Assembly: GCA_963816545.1 (NCBI GenBank)
Contig: CAWFLE010000020.1
Span: forward strand, 186,001 to 250,000
From: Albimonas sp963816545
GTDB taxonomy: Bacteria; Pseudomonadota; Alphaproteobacteria; Rhodobacterales; Rhodobacteraceae
Length of the DNA: 64,000 nt
Direction: 5' to 3'
Position 1 is the stretch's first letter, and every line of letters begins with the position of its first letter. This document shows, in pieces, positions 19,821-28,600 of the stretch. The position numbers and the translations under genes were made by a program. Under the pieces are notes generated by a model. That model worked only from the letters and a program-made list of their open reading frames with translations, was not told the DNA's origin and made no database searches.

Positions 19821-20263
19821 GCCGTCCTGCGCCACAGGCGCGCGAACGCCTCCTCCTCGGCCTCGTCGATCTCCGGGGGGTTGGGGGCGGGGGCGGGATG
19901 GGCCAGCTTCTCCCGCAGATGAGCGACGAAGGCGAAAAGTTCGCTCATGTCGGTCTTCTTGCGGAACACGCCGGCGATGTTCTCCGACATGGCGAACAGC
20001 TCCCCGTGCGGGTAGTCGGGGTTCGCGGTAACGATCACCACCGCCGCCTCCGGCGCCCGGAGCGCCGCGCTTTGCGCCACGGTCAGGCCCGAGCCGTCAG
20101 GCAGGCCGAGATCGGTCACGATCAGGTGGTAGCGGTCGGTCAGCATCAGGCCGAACGCCGCCTCCGCCCCATGGGCCACGTCGGCGAGGAAGCCGAGCTC
20201 CTCGATCTCCAGCCGCCAGAGGTCGGCCAGTTCCGTGCAATCGTCCACAACGAGGCAGCGCAT
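19817..20263 (-). CDS. Single-domain response regulator (distal gene of kinase operon)
   Basis: 148 residues: a receiver domain with acidic pair D7/D8, phospho-acceptor candidate D51 in LIVTDLGLPDGSG, switch Thr in VVIVTAN and Lys in FRKKTD, then a 30-residue acidic tail. No DNA-binding or enzymatic output domain, so it probably acts by protein contact or as a relay. Twelve bases after the preceding response-regulator gene. Confidence 0.85.
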   Translation of the reverse strand: MRCLVVDDCTELADLWRLEIEELGFLADVAHGAEAAFGLMLTDRYHLIVTDLGLPDGSGLTVAQSAALRAPEAAVVIVTANPDYPHGELFAMSENIAGVFRKKTDMSELFAFVAHLREKLAHPAPAPNPPEIDEAEEEAFARLWRRTA

Positions 20264-20275
20264 GCGCCTCCTCCC

Positions 20276-20677
20276 TCAATGGGGGGCCCAGCAATCCTTC
20301 ACGCCAGCCAGGGCCCGTTCCAGTTCCGCGAAATCAGCCGTCTTGCACACATAACTGTCGGCGCGTCCCTCCATCGCGCGGGCCACGTCCCGCCGCACGT
20401 TGGAGGTGGTGAGAATCACCACCGGCACGCCCGCCGTCGCCGGATCTCCCTTGATCCGCGACAGGGTTTCGAACCCGTCCATCCCGGGCATGTCGAGGTC
20501 GAGCAGCACCAGGTGCGGCAACCCCTCCGGCCCCGACCGCGCGAGGCGCGCGAGCGCCGCGTCCCCGCCCGCCTCATGCACCACCTCGACCGGCCGCCGC
20601 CCCTCGGTCAGCAGGTCCTCGATCAGGAGGGCGTGGTCGTCGTTGTCCTCGACCAGGAGCACGCGGAACGGGGTCAT
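20276..20677 (-). CDS. Single-domain response regulator, Rcp1-like
   Basis: 133 residues and receiver only: E10-D11 acidic pocket, phospho-acceptor D60 in LVLLDLDMPGMDGFE, Thr in VVILTTSN, and the conserved Lys in YVCKTADF. The extended loop before D60 (RSGPEGLPHLVLLD) is like the Rcp1 group that pairs with bacteriophytochrome-type kinases. Its start overlaps the kinase stop by four bases, so it is very likely this kinase's direct partner. Confidence 0.9.
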   Translation of the reverse strand: MTPFRVLLVEDNDDHALLIEDLLTEGRRPVEVVHEAGGDAALARLARSGPEGLPHLVLLDLDMPGMDGFETLSRIKGDPATAGVPVVILTTSNVRRDVARAMEGRADSYVCKTADFAELERALAGVKDCWAPH

Positions 20678-22389
20678 GCCGCCGCCCTCGCCTCATGCGC
20701 GACCGTCTCGGGGAAGCCTATCCAGAAGGTCGCCCCGGCGCCGGGCCGCGACTCGACCCTCACGCCGCCGCCATGCCATTCCGCGATCTTGCGGACGGTG
20801 GCGAGACCGAGGCCCGCGCCCCCCTTGCCGTCCCCGTTCGAGCCGCGCCGGTAGAGGTCGAAGATCCGCTGCTGCTGGTCGGGCGGCACGCCCGGCCCCT
20901 CGTCGCGCACGCCCACCTCCACCGCCCCCTCCAGGCGACGGGAGATCACCTCCACCGTCATCCCCGGCCCGGGACAGCCGTGGCGCAGCGCGTTCTCCAC
21001 CAGGTTCTGCACCGCCTGGCGAAGCTGGACCGGATCCGCCCGCACCATCGGCATCGGCTTCAGCGCCACGAGCCGGGCCCGCCGCTCCTCCAGCCGGTCC
21101 GACAGCGCCGCGCGCACGCCCTCGACCACTTCGGCGAGGTCCACCGGCCGGTGCTCGGCCGCATCGGCGCCGATCCGCCCGAGGCGCAGGATCCCGTCGA
21201 TCAGCGCCGACATGCTCTCGACGTTGCGCCCGATCCGCTCCAGCGCCATCGCCGCCTTCTCCCGGTCCCCCTCCGAGACGTGGCGCGTCAGGCGGCGGGT
21301 GAAGCCGCCGATGGACACCAGCGGGCTCTTGAGATCATGGGAGACCACGTAGATCAGCCGCTCCATGTCGCGGCTGCGGGCTTCCAGCTCGGCGTTCTTC
21401 TCGCCAAGCTCGGCCGCGAGCCGTTTCTGCGCCGCCCCGAAGCGCCGCGCCTCGCTCAGCAGCGCGTCGCGGCTCCGCTCCCGAACCTGCCAGATCAGCA
21501 CGACGCACAGCAGAAGCGTCGCCGCCACGGACGCGGTCGCGGTGACCACGACGCGGCGCCGCGTCCAGTAGGGCGGCGCCGCGCCCAGCCAGCGGGACTC
21601 GATCTCCATAAACCGGTTGGAGGCCTGCATCCCGCCCAGCGCGGCATCGAGCCGGGCCAGAAGCTCCGGCTCATCCTTGTCCACCGCGATGGAGAACGCG
21701 TAGGTCTCGCCATAGCCCTCCACCCGCTGGTACGAGGCGCCGGCCAGCACCGAGGTCCGGGCCTGGAGGAACTGCGCCTCGGGCACGATGGCGCCGTCGA
21801 CGCGGGCATGGGCCAGCGCGGACAGAAGCTCCTCCGAGCCGGCGTAGCGTTCCGTGCGGATGCCGGGGATGCTCAGGGCGACCCGCTCCGTGATCGCGCC
21901 GGCGAGATATCCGATCTTCGCACCCTCCAGTCCGCCGCGGGCGAAGGCGTCCGCGACGGCCGTCCGGGCGAAGAGGCCGATCAGCACGTGGCCGGCCGGC
22001 CGCGTGAATCCGACGACTTCGGCCCGCCTGGCCGTCGGCACCAGCGCGGGCACGATCTGCGCCTCGCCGGCCTCCACGGCCGCCAGCGTCTGCTCCGGGT
22101 TCTCATGCTCGACGAACCTGAGATCGACCCCGGCGATATCCGCCGCCTCCCGCAGAACCTCGATGGCCAGGCCCGCCGGCCGCGACGGCGTGATGGAGAA
22201 CGCGAGCGGCGGGACGTGGCTGTAGGAAACCACGGCGTAGGGCGCAGGCTCTCCGCGGCTTCCGTCGTCCACCTGCGCGCGCACGCCGCCCGCGCCCGGC
22301 CAGACGCCGGCCGCGATCAGCGCTCCCGCGGCGAGGACGACGCCTTGCGCGCGAACCAGCGTCTCGAAGCAGCGACGGATCGGTATCAT
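20674..22389 (-). CDS. Sensor histidine kinase with periplasmic substrate-binding-like sensor domain
   Basis: 571 residues. Signal-anchor at the N terminus; a bacterial solute-binding (PBPb-type) sensor at about residues 50-275 (VVSYSHVPPLAFSITPSRPA, GLAIEVLREAADIAGVDLRF, then two lobes); a transmembrane helix near 285-305; a coiled coil; HisKA with phospho-acceptor His in YVVSHDLKSPLVSIGGF; and a HATPase with N-box NLVENALRHG, DEGPGVPPDQ and GAGLGLATVRKI. The sensor resembles amino-acid-type binding proteins, so a small ligand in the periplasm is the probable signal. It leads a three-gene operon with two receiver proteins. Confidence 0.9.
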   Translation of the reverse strand: MIPIRRCFETLVRAQGVVLAAGALIAAGVWPGAGGVRAQVDDGSRGEPAPYAVVSYSHVPPLAFSITPSRPAGLAIEVLREAADIAGVDLRFVEHENPEQTLAAVEAGEAQIVPALVPTARRAEVVGFTRPAGHVLIGLFARTAVADAFARGGLEGAKIGYLAGAITERVALSIPGIRTERYAGSEELLSALAHARVDGAIVPEAQFLQARTSVLAGASYQRVEGYGETYAFSIAVDKDEPELLARLDAALGGMQASNRFMEIESRWLGAAPPYWTRRRVVVTATASVAATLLLCVVLIWQVRERSRDALLSEARRFGAAQKRLAAELGEKNAELEARSRDMERLIYVVSHDLKSPLVSIGGFTRRLTRHVSEGDREKAAMALERIGRNVESMSALIDGILRLGRIGADAAEHRPVDLAEVVEGVRAALSDRLEERRARLVALKPMPMVRADPVQLRQAVQNLVENALRHGCPGPGMTVEVISRRLEGAVEVGVRDEGPGVPPDQQQRIFDLYRRGSNGDGKGGAGLGLATVRKIAEWHGGGVRVESRPGAGATFWIGFPETVAHEARAAA

Positions 22390-22451
22390 CGAAACTCCCG
22401 ACTGGCCTTCCCGCCCGCCCGCAGTCGCCGGGCAGGCTCCCCCGCATCCCG

Positions 22452-22481
22452 AATTAAGACTTGGGACAAGATCGTTTACAA
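22452..22481 (-). promoter_or_regulatory. Candidate promoter of the histidine kinase operon
   Basis: On the minus strand: -35 TTGTAA (22476-22481), 18-base spacer, -10 TTAATT (22452-22457), about 60 bases before the kinase ATG. The -35 lies within an inverted repeat (22473-22491), as expected of a repressed or autoregulated promoter. Confidence 0.35.
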
Positions 22482-22491
22482 AAGGTAAACG
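22473..22491. promoter_or_regulatory. Inverted-repeat operator candidate between kinase operon and exporter
   Basis: CGTTTAC-AAAAG-GTAAACG: 7-bp arms, 5-base spacer, in the 159-bp region between two divergent genes. AT-rich in a very GC-rich genome, so unlikely by chance. The binding protein is unknown. Confidence 0.5.
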
Positions 22492-22548
22492 CGCCGCCCG
22501 CGCGCGGACCGATGGACATATGCCCGCGCAGCCCTGTAAGCCAAGCTG

Positions 22549-23796
22549 ATGACCTCCGCCGCCTCGGATCCCCCGCCGCGCCGCCTGCTCGACCGCCGCA
22601 GCCCTCCGGCGCTGGCGACGCTGGTGCTCATGGCGGGCGCCGGGGCGCTGAGCCTCAACATCTTCCTGCCTTCCATGCCGGCCATGGCCGTCTACTTCTC
22701 GGTCGACTACGCGGTCATCCAGCTCGCCGTCTCCGCCTATATCGGCGTGATGGGGGCGCTTCAGCTCGTGATCGGGCCGCTGTCGGACCGCTATGGCCGC
22801 CGTCCGGTGATCCTGACCAGCTTCGCGATCTTCTGCGTCGCGACCGTGGGCTGCGCGCTCGCGCCGACCATCGAGATCTTCATGGCCTGCCGCCTGCTCC
22901 AGGCCACCGTCTCGGCCGGCATGGTGATGTCGCGGGCCATCGTGCGCGACATGGTGGGGCCCGAGAAATCGGCCTCCATGATCGGCTACGTCACCATGGG
23001 CATGGCGCTGGTCCCCATGCTCGGCCCCGTCATCGGCGGCGCGATCGAGGAATTCTTCGGCTGGCGCACCAACTTCTACGTGCTGCTCGGCTTCGGCGTC
23101 CTGACCCTCGCGCTGATCTGGGCCGATGCGGGCGAGACCAACCGCAGCCGCTCCGCCTCCTTCACCGACCAGTTCCGCGCCTACCCCGAGCTCTTCCGCT
23201 CCCGCCGCTTCTGGGGCTACGCCTTCGCGGCCGCCTTCTCGTCGGGCGCCTTCTTCACCTTCCTCGGCGGCGCGCCCTTCGTGGCCTCCGAGGTGCTGGG
23301 CCTCACGCCCTCGGAACTGGGCTTCTACTTCGGCTTCATCGCCGCGGGCTACATGATGGGCAACTTCATCTCGGGCCGCTTCGCGGTGAAGGTGGGACTG
23401 AACGGCATGATCCTGCTCGGGACCGCCACGGGCTTCGCGGCCACCGTCGCGTGCCTCGCGCTCTTCCTGCTCGGGGCCGTGCATCCCGTGGCGCTCTTCG
23501 GCCCGATGTTCTTCGTGGGCCTCGGCAACGGCACGGCGCTGCCGAGCGCCGTCTCCGGCACGCTGTCGGTGCGCCCGCACCTCGCGGGCAGCGCCTCCGG
23601 CCTCGGTTCCACGATGATGATGGGCGGGGGCGCGGCGTTCTCGGCGCTGACGGGGTGGCTCTTGACCCTCCACGGGGGCGCGTTCCCGCTGCTGGGGATG
23701 CTGGTGGCGACGACGGCGGCCTCGGTGCTTTCGGTCGCCTACGTCTTCCGCATCGCCCGCCGCCGCGGCCCGCTGGACGAGGCGCACGAGGGCTGA
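22549..23796 (+). CDS. MFS exporter, Bcr/CflA type
   Basis: 415 residues and about 12 membrane helices. The conserved loop 2-3 motif is GPLSDRYGRRPVIL, and the segment ATVSAGMVMSRAIVRDMVGPE is characteristic of Bcr/CflA drug:H+ antiporters (motif C-like helix 5: GMALVPMLGPVIGG). Probably exports a toxic small molecule, but its substrate is unknown. Divergent from the sensor kinase with a shared regulatory gap, so the kinase operon could respond to the same compound (inference). Confidence 0.88.
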   Translation: MTSAASDPPPRRLLDRRSPPALATLVLMAGAGALSLNIFLPSMPAMAVYFSVDYAVIQLAVSAYIGVMGALQLVIGPLSDRYGRRPVILTSFAIFCVATVGCALAPTIEIFMACRLLQATVSAGMVMSRAIVRDMVGPEKSASMIGYVTMGMALVPMLGPVIGGAIEEFFGWRTNFYVLLGFGVLTLALIWADAGETNRSRSASFTDQFRAYPELFRSRRFWGYAFAAAFSSGAFFTFLGGAPFVASEVLGLTPSELGFYFGFIAAGYMMGNFISGRFAVKVGLNGMILLGTATGFAATVACLALFLLGAVHPVALFGPMFFVGLGNGTALPSAVSGTLSVRPHLAGSASGLGSTMMMGGGAAFSALTGWLLTLHGGAFPLLGMLVATTAASVLSVAYVFRIARRRGPLDEAHEG

Positions 23797-23853
23797 GGGG
23801 CGGGCGGGCGGGCGAGGCCGCCGCGCAGCGGCGCGCGAGTCCCGATCCGGCCG

Positions 23854-25395
23854 TCAGCCCCCGAAGGCGCCCTTGTGCGCATCCCGCAGCAGGTTCTTCT
23901 GCACCTTGCCCATGGTGTTGCGCGGCAGGTCGTCGGCGAGGAACACGCGCTTGGGCTGCTTGTAGCGCGCGATCCGCCCGTCCAGCGCCTCCATCACCGC
24001 CTCCGGGCTGACCGAGCCCGGCGCCTCCGGCACCACCACCGCCGCCACGCCCTCCCCGAAGTCGGGATGCGGCAGCCCGATCACCGCGCTCTCCCTCACG
24101 CCGGGGATGGCGTCGATCACCTCCTCGACCTCCTTGGGATAGACGTTGTAGCCGCCCGAGATCACCAGGTCCTTCGCCCGTCCGACGATCGAGACGTAGC
24201 CGTCCTCGCTCACCTGCGCGAGGTCGCCGGTCAGGAAGAACCCGCTCCCGCGCTTCTCCTCGGCGGTCTTCTCCGGCATCCGCCAGTAGCCGAGGAACAC
24301 GTTGGGCCCGCGCACCTCCAGCATCCCCGTCTCGCCCCGCGGCATCTCGCGGCCCGTCTCCGGGTCCGTCACCACGATCTCCACCCCCGGCAGCGGGAAC
24401 CCGACCGTCCCCGGCCGCCGCTCCCCGTCATAGGGGTTCGAGGCGTTCATCGAGGTCTCGGTCATGCCATACCGTTCGAGGATCGCGTGCCCCGTCCGCT
24501 CCCGCCACCGCCGGTGGGTCTCCGCCAGCAGCGGCGCCGAGCCCGACACGAACAGCCGCATCGGCCCCGCGACCTCCTTCGTCAGCCCGGGATGGTCCAG
24601 AAGCCTCGTGTAGAAGGTCGGCACCCCCATCATCGCGGTCGCCCTCGGCATCGCCTCCAGCGCCGCGTCCGGATCGAACCTGGGCATGAAGATCAACGAC
24701 CCGCCCGCCATCAACGTCACGTTCAGCGCCACGTAAAGCCCGTGCGCATGGAAGATCGGCAGCGCGTGGATCAGCGCGTCCCCGTCGGTGAAGCGCCAAT
24801 ACTCCCGCAAGGTCTCCGCGTTGGAGGCGAGATTCCCGTGGCTCAGCATCGCCCCCTTGGACCGCCCCGTGGTCCCCGAGGTGTAGAGGATGCACGCCAG
24901 ATCGTCCCGCCCCCGCGCCGCGGCCTCGAACCCCGGCGCCTCGGCCTCCGCCGCCTCCGCCATGGTCCCGCGCCCGTCGGCGCCCAGCGTCATCACCGCC
25001 GGCACGCCCGCCTTCCTCGCCACCGCCTCCAGCGCGCCCGGCGCGCCCGGCGCGCCCGGATCGCATATGAACGCCGCCGGCTCCGCATCCGTCAGGAAAT
25101 ACTCCACCTCCGCCGGCGGGTACGCGGTGTTCAGCGGCAGATAAGCCGCCCCCGCCAGCACCGCCCCGAGGTAAAGCTGCACCCCCTCCAGCGTCTTCTC
25201 CACCTGCACCGCCACCCGGTCCCCGGGCTTGACCCCGAGCCGCGAGAGCGCCGCCGCCATCCGCTCCGCGCCCTCCCACAGCTCGCCGTAACGCAGGGGC
25301 TCCCGCCCGGCCTGCTCCGCGAAGATCCGGTCCTCATGGCCAAGCGATGCGGCCCGAAGGGCATGGGCGAGGAGATTTCCGGCGTAGGCGTTCAT
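23854..25395 (-). CDS. matB: Malonyl-CoA synthetase-like acyl-CoA ligase (MatB group)
   Basis: 513-residue AMP-forming ligase. Adenylate-forming motifs: ILYTSGTTGRSKGAMLSH (P-loop), LERYGMTETSM, FFLTGDLAQVSEDGYVSIVGRAKDLVISGGYNVYPKEVE (hinge), and the C-terminal catalytic Lys in PRNTMGKVQKNLLRD. The short N terminus and IPGVRESAVIGLPHPDFGEGV fit malonate-CoA ligases, but a different small acid cannot be excluded. No malonate transporter or decarboxylase is adjacent. Likely supplies malonyl-CoA from free malonate. Confidence 0.72.
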   Translation of the reverse strand: MNAYAGNLLAHALRAASLGHEDRIFAEQAGREPLRYGELWEGAERMAAALSRLGVKPGDRVAVQVEKTLEGVQLYLGAVLAGAAYLPLNTAYPPAEVEYFLTDAEPAAFICDPGAPGAPGALEAVARKAGVPAVMTLGADGRGTMAEAAEAEAPGFEAAARGRDDLACILYTSGTTGRSKGAMLSHGNLASNAETLREYWRFTDGDALIHALPIFHAHGLYVALNVTLMAGGSLIFMPRFDPDAALEAMPRATAMMGVPTFYTRLLDHPGLTKEVAGPMRLFVSGSAPLLAETHRRWRERTGHAILERYGMTETSMNASNPYDGERRPGTVGFPLPGVEIVVTDPETGREMPRGETGMLEVRGPNVFLGYWRMPEKTAEEKRGSGFFLTGDLAQVSEDGYVSIVGRAKDLVISGGYNVYPKEVEEVIDAIPGVRESAVIGLPHPDFGEGVAAVVVPEAPGSVSPEAVMEALDGRIARYKQPKRVFLADDLPRNTMGKVQKNLLRDAHKGAFGG

Positions 25396-25466
25396 TCGCG
25401 GGCGCTCCCAAGTCGTTCCGTCACGCCCGTTTCCTGCACCCCCCCGCCGGCTGGCGCAAGAAGGCC

Positions 25467-25940
25467 CTACTCCAGCACCTTCGGCCAGTTGGCGTCGGCG
25501 CGGCGGATATGGCTCTCCATATCCGCCCTCCACTTCGCCTGAATGTCGGCGTCGTAGTTGAGGTAGAGCTTGCCGTCCCGGATCGTCCACTGCTCCGGCT
25601 CGCTCGAGGCGGTCCGCCCGTTGCTCACCGCCCAGGCGCAATACCCGCCATACTGGGGCGCATACCGCTCCGGCTCCGCCAGGAACGCCTTCCGGTTCCC
25701 GGCAGAGGCGAAGCGCCAGGTCGCCCCGTTCCACTCCGCCTCGAACTCCGGGGCCCCCTCCACCGGCTTCCCTTCGGCGAAATACGCCACCGGATCGTAG
25801 CCCCGGATCGCGTTGCCCCAGATGTCCGACCAGACGGGCGCCTCCCCGGCCCGCGCCTCGCCCGGCAAGGCCGCGACGACGACCCCTGCCCCCAGGCCGG
25901 CCAGCGCCGCCCTTCGCGCGATCCTCCACGGCATGACCAT
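25467..25940 (-). CDS. YHS-domain secreted protein
   Basis: 157 residues with an Arg-rich N terminus and hydrophobic stretch ending GEARAGEA, probably a signal peptide (RRAALAGLGAG suggests possible Tat export). The mature part has GYDPVAYFAEGKPVEG and FASAGNRKAFLAEPERYAPQYGGYCAWAVS, the YHS module usually linked to metal or haem binding. Function unknown. ATG at 25940 with a second in-frame ATG two codons on. Confidence 0.8.
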   Translation of the reverse strand: MVMPWRIARRAALAGLGAGVVVAALPGEARAGEAPVWSDIWGNAIRGYDPVAYFAEGKPVEGAPEFEAEWNGATWRFASAGNRKAFLAEPERYAPQYGGYCAWAVSNGRTASSEPEQWTIRDGKLYLNYDADIQAKWRADMESHIRRADANWPKVLE

Positions 25941-26026
25941 CCTCCCCGGTCGTCCATCGACCGGCGCAGACTACCGCGCCGCGGACCCCCGCGGACGCCC
26001 GCTCCCGCCGAAGTGACGAAGCATCA

Positions 26027-26044
26027 CCCTCGCGTCAGCGAGGG
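26027..26044. terminator. Small hairpin downstream of metF
   Basis: 7-bp stem (26027-26033 with 26038-26044) and 4-base loop, between the metF stop and the YHS gene start; possibly terminates leftward metF transcripts. Confidence 0.35.
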
Positions 26045-26116
26045 CGCCGAGGCGCGCGCGAAGGCGCGGGCCGAGATGAGGGAGCGCCCGCGCCAGCGGG
26101 CTCCGCCGAACAGCCC

Positions 26117-27007
26117 TCAGGCCGCGCCGCCCGCCGCCGCCTGCAGGGGCCGCGGCTCCACGCCGATGGCGCGGCAGACATCGTAAGGCAGATCTGGGTT
26201 GTTCAACGTATAGAAGTGGATGTGCTCCACCCCCTCCTTCACCAGCCCCTCGCACTGCTCGGCGCAAAGCGCACGGCTCAGCGTCTCGGTCATCCCCTGC
26301 TCGTCCGCGTTCTCGTAGGCCCTCTCCAGCCACGCGGGCACGCCCGCCCCGCAGCCGGCGGCGAAGCGTTTCATCTTGGCGAAGTTCTCGATGGGCAGGA
26401 TCCCGGGTTGGATCGGCGCCTCGATCCCCGCCTTGATGCAGGCGTCGCGGAAACGCAGGAACAGCTCGTTGTCGAAGAAGAACTGGGTGATGGCGCTATC
26501 CGCCCCGGCCTCCAGCTTCCGCTTGAGATGATCCATGTCCGCCTGCCCGCCCGTGGATTCCGGGTGCGGCTCCGGATAGGCCCCGACCGAGATCCGCTCA
26601 TGCCCGGCCGCCTTCAGCGCCGCCACCAGCTCGACCGAGCTTGCGAACCCCTCTGGATGCGCCTCGAACTTCTCCGCCCCCTTCGGCGCGTCGCCCCTGA
26701 GCGCCACGATCCGGCGGGCGCCCAGCTTGCGATACCCGTCCGCCTCGGCCAGCGTCTCCTCGCGGCTCGCGCCCACGCAGGTCAGGTGCCCGGCCACGTC
26801 CAGCCGCGCCCGCTCCAGGATCGCCTTGATCGCGTTGCGCGTGCGGTCCCGCGTCGTCCCCCCCGCCCCGTAGGTCACCGAGACGAAATCCGGCGCCAGC
26901 GGCGCCAGCCGCTCCACCGACCGCCACAGCCGCATCGCCCCCTCCGGCGTCCCCGGCGGGAAGAACTCGAAGGAGATGCCGAGGCGCGAGGCCGAAGGTT
27001 CCGTCAC
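26117..27007 (-). CDS. metF: Methylenetetrahydrofolate reductase MetF
   Basis: 296 residues; flavoprotein that interconverts 5,10-methylene-THF and 5-methyl-THF. Start of barrel ISFEFFPPGTPEGA with the conserved Glu, then DFVSVTYGAGGTTRDRT, HLTCVGASREET, GYRKLGARRIVALRGDAPKG, FASSVELVAAL, ITQFFFDNELFLRF and IQPGILPIENFAKM. GTG at 27007 chosen because conserved residues begin within ten codons and a good promoter lies 50 bases upstream. Divergent from the Virulence_fact / MTHFR-like / corrinoid methyltransferase genes, with which it shares one-carbon metabolism. Confidence 0.93.
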   Translation of the reverse strand: MTEPSASRLGISFEFFPPGTPEGAMRLWRSVERLAPLAPDFVSVTYGAGGTTRDRTRNAIKAILERARLDVAGHLTCVGASREETLAEADGYRKLGARRIVALRGDAPKGAEKFEAHPEGFASSVELVAALKAAGHERISVGAYPEPHPESTGGQADMDHLKRKLEAGADSAITQFFFDNELFLRFRDACIKAGIEAPIQPGILPIENFAKMKRFAAGCGAGVPAWLERAYENADEQGMTETLSRALCAEQCEGLVKEGVEHIHFYTLNNPDLPYDVCRAIGVEPRPLQAAAGGAA

Positions 27008-27055
27008 GAAACTGCTCCTGTCAGGGGGCGAGGCCGCCCGAGGGTGCGGACGATC

Positions 27056-27084
27056 TACATACGAAGATGTTTCCGACGCTTCAA
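27056..27084 (-). promoter_or_regulatory. Probable metF promoter with TTGAA direct repeat
   Basis: Minus strand: -35 TTGAAG (27079-27084), exactly 17-base spacer, -10 TATGTA (27056-27061). A second TTGAA lies seven bases further upstream, giving a TTGAA-AG-TTGAA direct repeat over the -35 that could be an activator site. Predicted leader about 40 bases. No SAM- or cobalamin-type riboswitch fold is evident. Confidence 0.5.
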
Positions 27085-27245
27085 CTTTCAAATCCGACAA
27101 CGCCGTGCCAGACCCCCTCCGGCGGCGGAAACCGATGTCGCGAATCCGTCTCGCGCGGTCGCTCCCGTTCCACGGCGAAGCCCCGGCCTCGCATACGGAT
27201 TCCCCCGACGGAACGCCGCCGGAAGAAGCGGAGCAGGAGACGAAG

Positions 27246-27545
27246 ATGGCGCAGGTGATGGTGGTCTGGTGGCGGGACATCCCCGCCCAGGTGATCGCGG
27301 GCAAGGGGCGCAAGGCGGCCAAGCGCCAGCTCCCCGAGCGGTTCGAGCAGGCCATCGACCGCTGCGCCATGAAGATCGGAGCCAAAGACTCCGACGCCTA
27401 CCTCGCGGAGTGGCGCCGCGGCGCCCCCTACGAGGTGGACGGGGACGACGACGCCGTGGCGCAGGCCGAAGCCGCCCGCCTCGACGCCGAATACGACGCG
27501 GACCGCATCAAGACCCTCATCGCCAACGAGGGCCGCGAGCCATAG
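27246..27545 (+). CDS. Virulence_fact family small protein
   Basis: 99 residues starting MAQVMVVWWRDIPAQVIAGKG with RKAAKRQLPERFEQAIDRCAMK, the pattern of the small 'virulence factor' family (Pfam Virulence_fact). Despite the name, the family's constant neighbours in alphaproteobacteria are folate/corrinoid methyl-transfer genes, as here, so a role in that pathway is more likely (inference). Function unknown. First gene of a three-gene rightward set. Confidence 0.75.
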   Translation: MAQVMVVWWRDIPAQVIAGKGRKAAKRQLPERFEQAIDRCAMKIGAKDSDAYLAEWRRGAPYEVDGDDDAVAQAEAARLDAEYDADRIKTLIANEGREP

Positions 27546-27577
27546 CAACCGCCCGCGACGGGCGAAGGGAGACGCGC

Positions 27578-28483
27578 ATGACCCAGGTGATCGACTTCTT
27601 CGCCCGGCGCGCCGCGCCGCCCGCCGATCTCGGCGCCTTCCTCGCGGGCGCCTCGCTGGAGGTCATGCCCCGCACGGCCGCCAAGGTCGACAGCTTCGCC
27701 GACCTCCTCCCCGCCGGCGCCCGCGTCTACGTCGCCCATATCGACGGAACCCTCATCGAGGACATGGCGCAGACCGTCCGCCGCCTGACGGACGAGGGCT
27801 TCGAGGCGATGCCCCACATCCCCGCCCGCTCGGTCCCCGACCGCGCCACGCTGGCCGACTGGCTGTCGCGCCACCGCGACGCGGGCGCGACCGGCGCGCT
27901 GGTGCTGGGCGGCGGGCGCCCCCAGCCGGCGGGCGCCTACCACTCCTCGATCCAGCTTCTGGAGACCGGCCTCTTCACCGGCTTCACCCGCCTCCACGTC
28001 GCCGGCCACCCCGAGGGAAACAAGGACATCGACGCCGACGGCTCCGACCGCCAGGTCATGGAAGCCGCCCGCTGGAAGCAGGCGTTCTCCGAGACCACCG
28101 ACGCCCGGATGGCCCTCGTCACCCAGTTCGTCTTCGACGCGAAGCCGGTGGTGGACTGGGCCGCGCGCCTGCGCGCTGCGGGCGTGACCCTGCCGATCCA
28201 CGTGGGCGTCGCCGGCCCCGCCAAGCTCCAGACCCTGATCAAGTACGCCCTCACCTGCGGCGTGGGCCCCTCGGTGCAGGTCCTCCAGCGCCGCGCCGCC
28301 GACGTGACCAGGCTGATCCGCCCCTTCACGCCCGAGGGCGTCCTGCGCGACCTCGCCGCCGCGAAGGCCGCGGACCCGGATCTCCAGATCGCCCAGGTCC
28401 ACCTCTTCCCGCTGGGCGGCATCGACAAGACGGCCGAGTATCTCGCCTCCCACCGCCCGTCCCGCTCCGCCCTCTACGCCTGA
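27578..28483 (+). CDS. Methylenetetrahydrofolate reductase-like protein (second copy)
   Basis: 301 residues, distant from MetF but with a comparable barrel: SLEVMPRTAAKVDSF, RVYVAHIDGT, EGFEAMPHIPAR, GATGALVLGGGRPQPAG, LVTQFVFDAKPVVDW, PIHVGVAGPAKL and HLFPLGGIDKTAEYL. TQFVFD aligns with the TQFFFDN loop of MetF. Such proteins sit beside corrinoid-dependent methyltransferases and are thought to oxidise the methyl-THF those produce. Follows the Virulence_fact gene by 32 bases with an AAGGGAGA ribosome site. Confidence 0.8.
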   Translation: MTQVIDFFARRAAPPADLGAFLAGASLEVMPRTAAKVDSFADLLPAGARVYVAHIDGTLIEDMAQTVRRLTDEGFEAMPHIPARSVPDRATLADWLSRHRDAGATGALVLGGGRPQPAGAYHSSIQLLETGLFTGFTRLHVAGHPEGNKDIDADGSDRQVMEAARWKQAFSETTDARMALVTQFVFDAKPVVDWAARLRAAGVTLPIHVGVAGPAKLQTLIKYALTCGVGPSVQVLQRRAADVTRLIRPFTPEGVLRDLAAAKAADPDLQIAQVHLFPLGGIDKTAEYLASHRPSRSALYA

Positions 28484-28542
28484 CACGCCCCGTTCCGCGT
28501 GCTATCCGATCCCCCGCGCCCGGCGCGGGGGGCTCTTTCCGC

Positions 28543-28600
28543 GCGCGACATCGACCCGGCGCGGGGGTTCGCCCCGCGCGACATCGACCCGGCGCGGGGG
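28543..28600. repeat. Tandem 33-bp repeat upstream of the corrinoid methyltransferase gene
   Basis: A 25-bp identical core occurs at 28543-28567 and 28576-28600 (period 33), with a degraded third unit up to about 28615. It lies in the 155-bp gap between the MTHFR-like gene and the methyltransferase gene. The core holds the GACATCGACCCGG stretch; function unknown. Confidence 0.75.

Noticed and set aside
22390..23787. Apparent 460-residue N-terminal extension of the sensor kinase
   Set aside because: The extension is antisense to the Bcr/CflA exporter and is His/Arg-rich nonsense; the kinase starts at the ATG at 22389, followed by a signal anchor.
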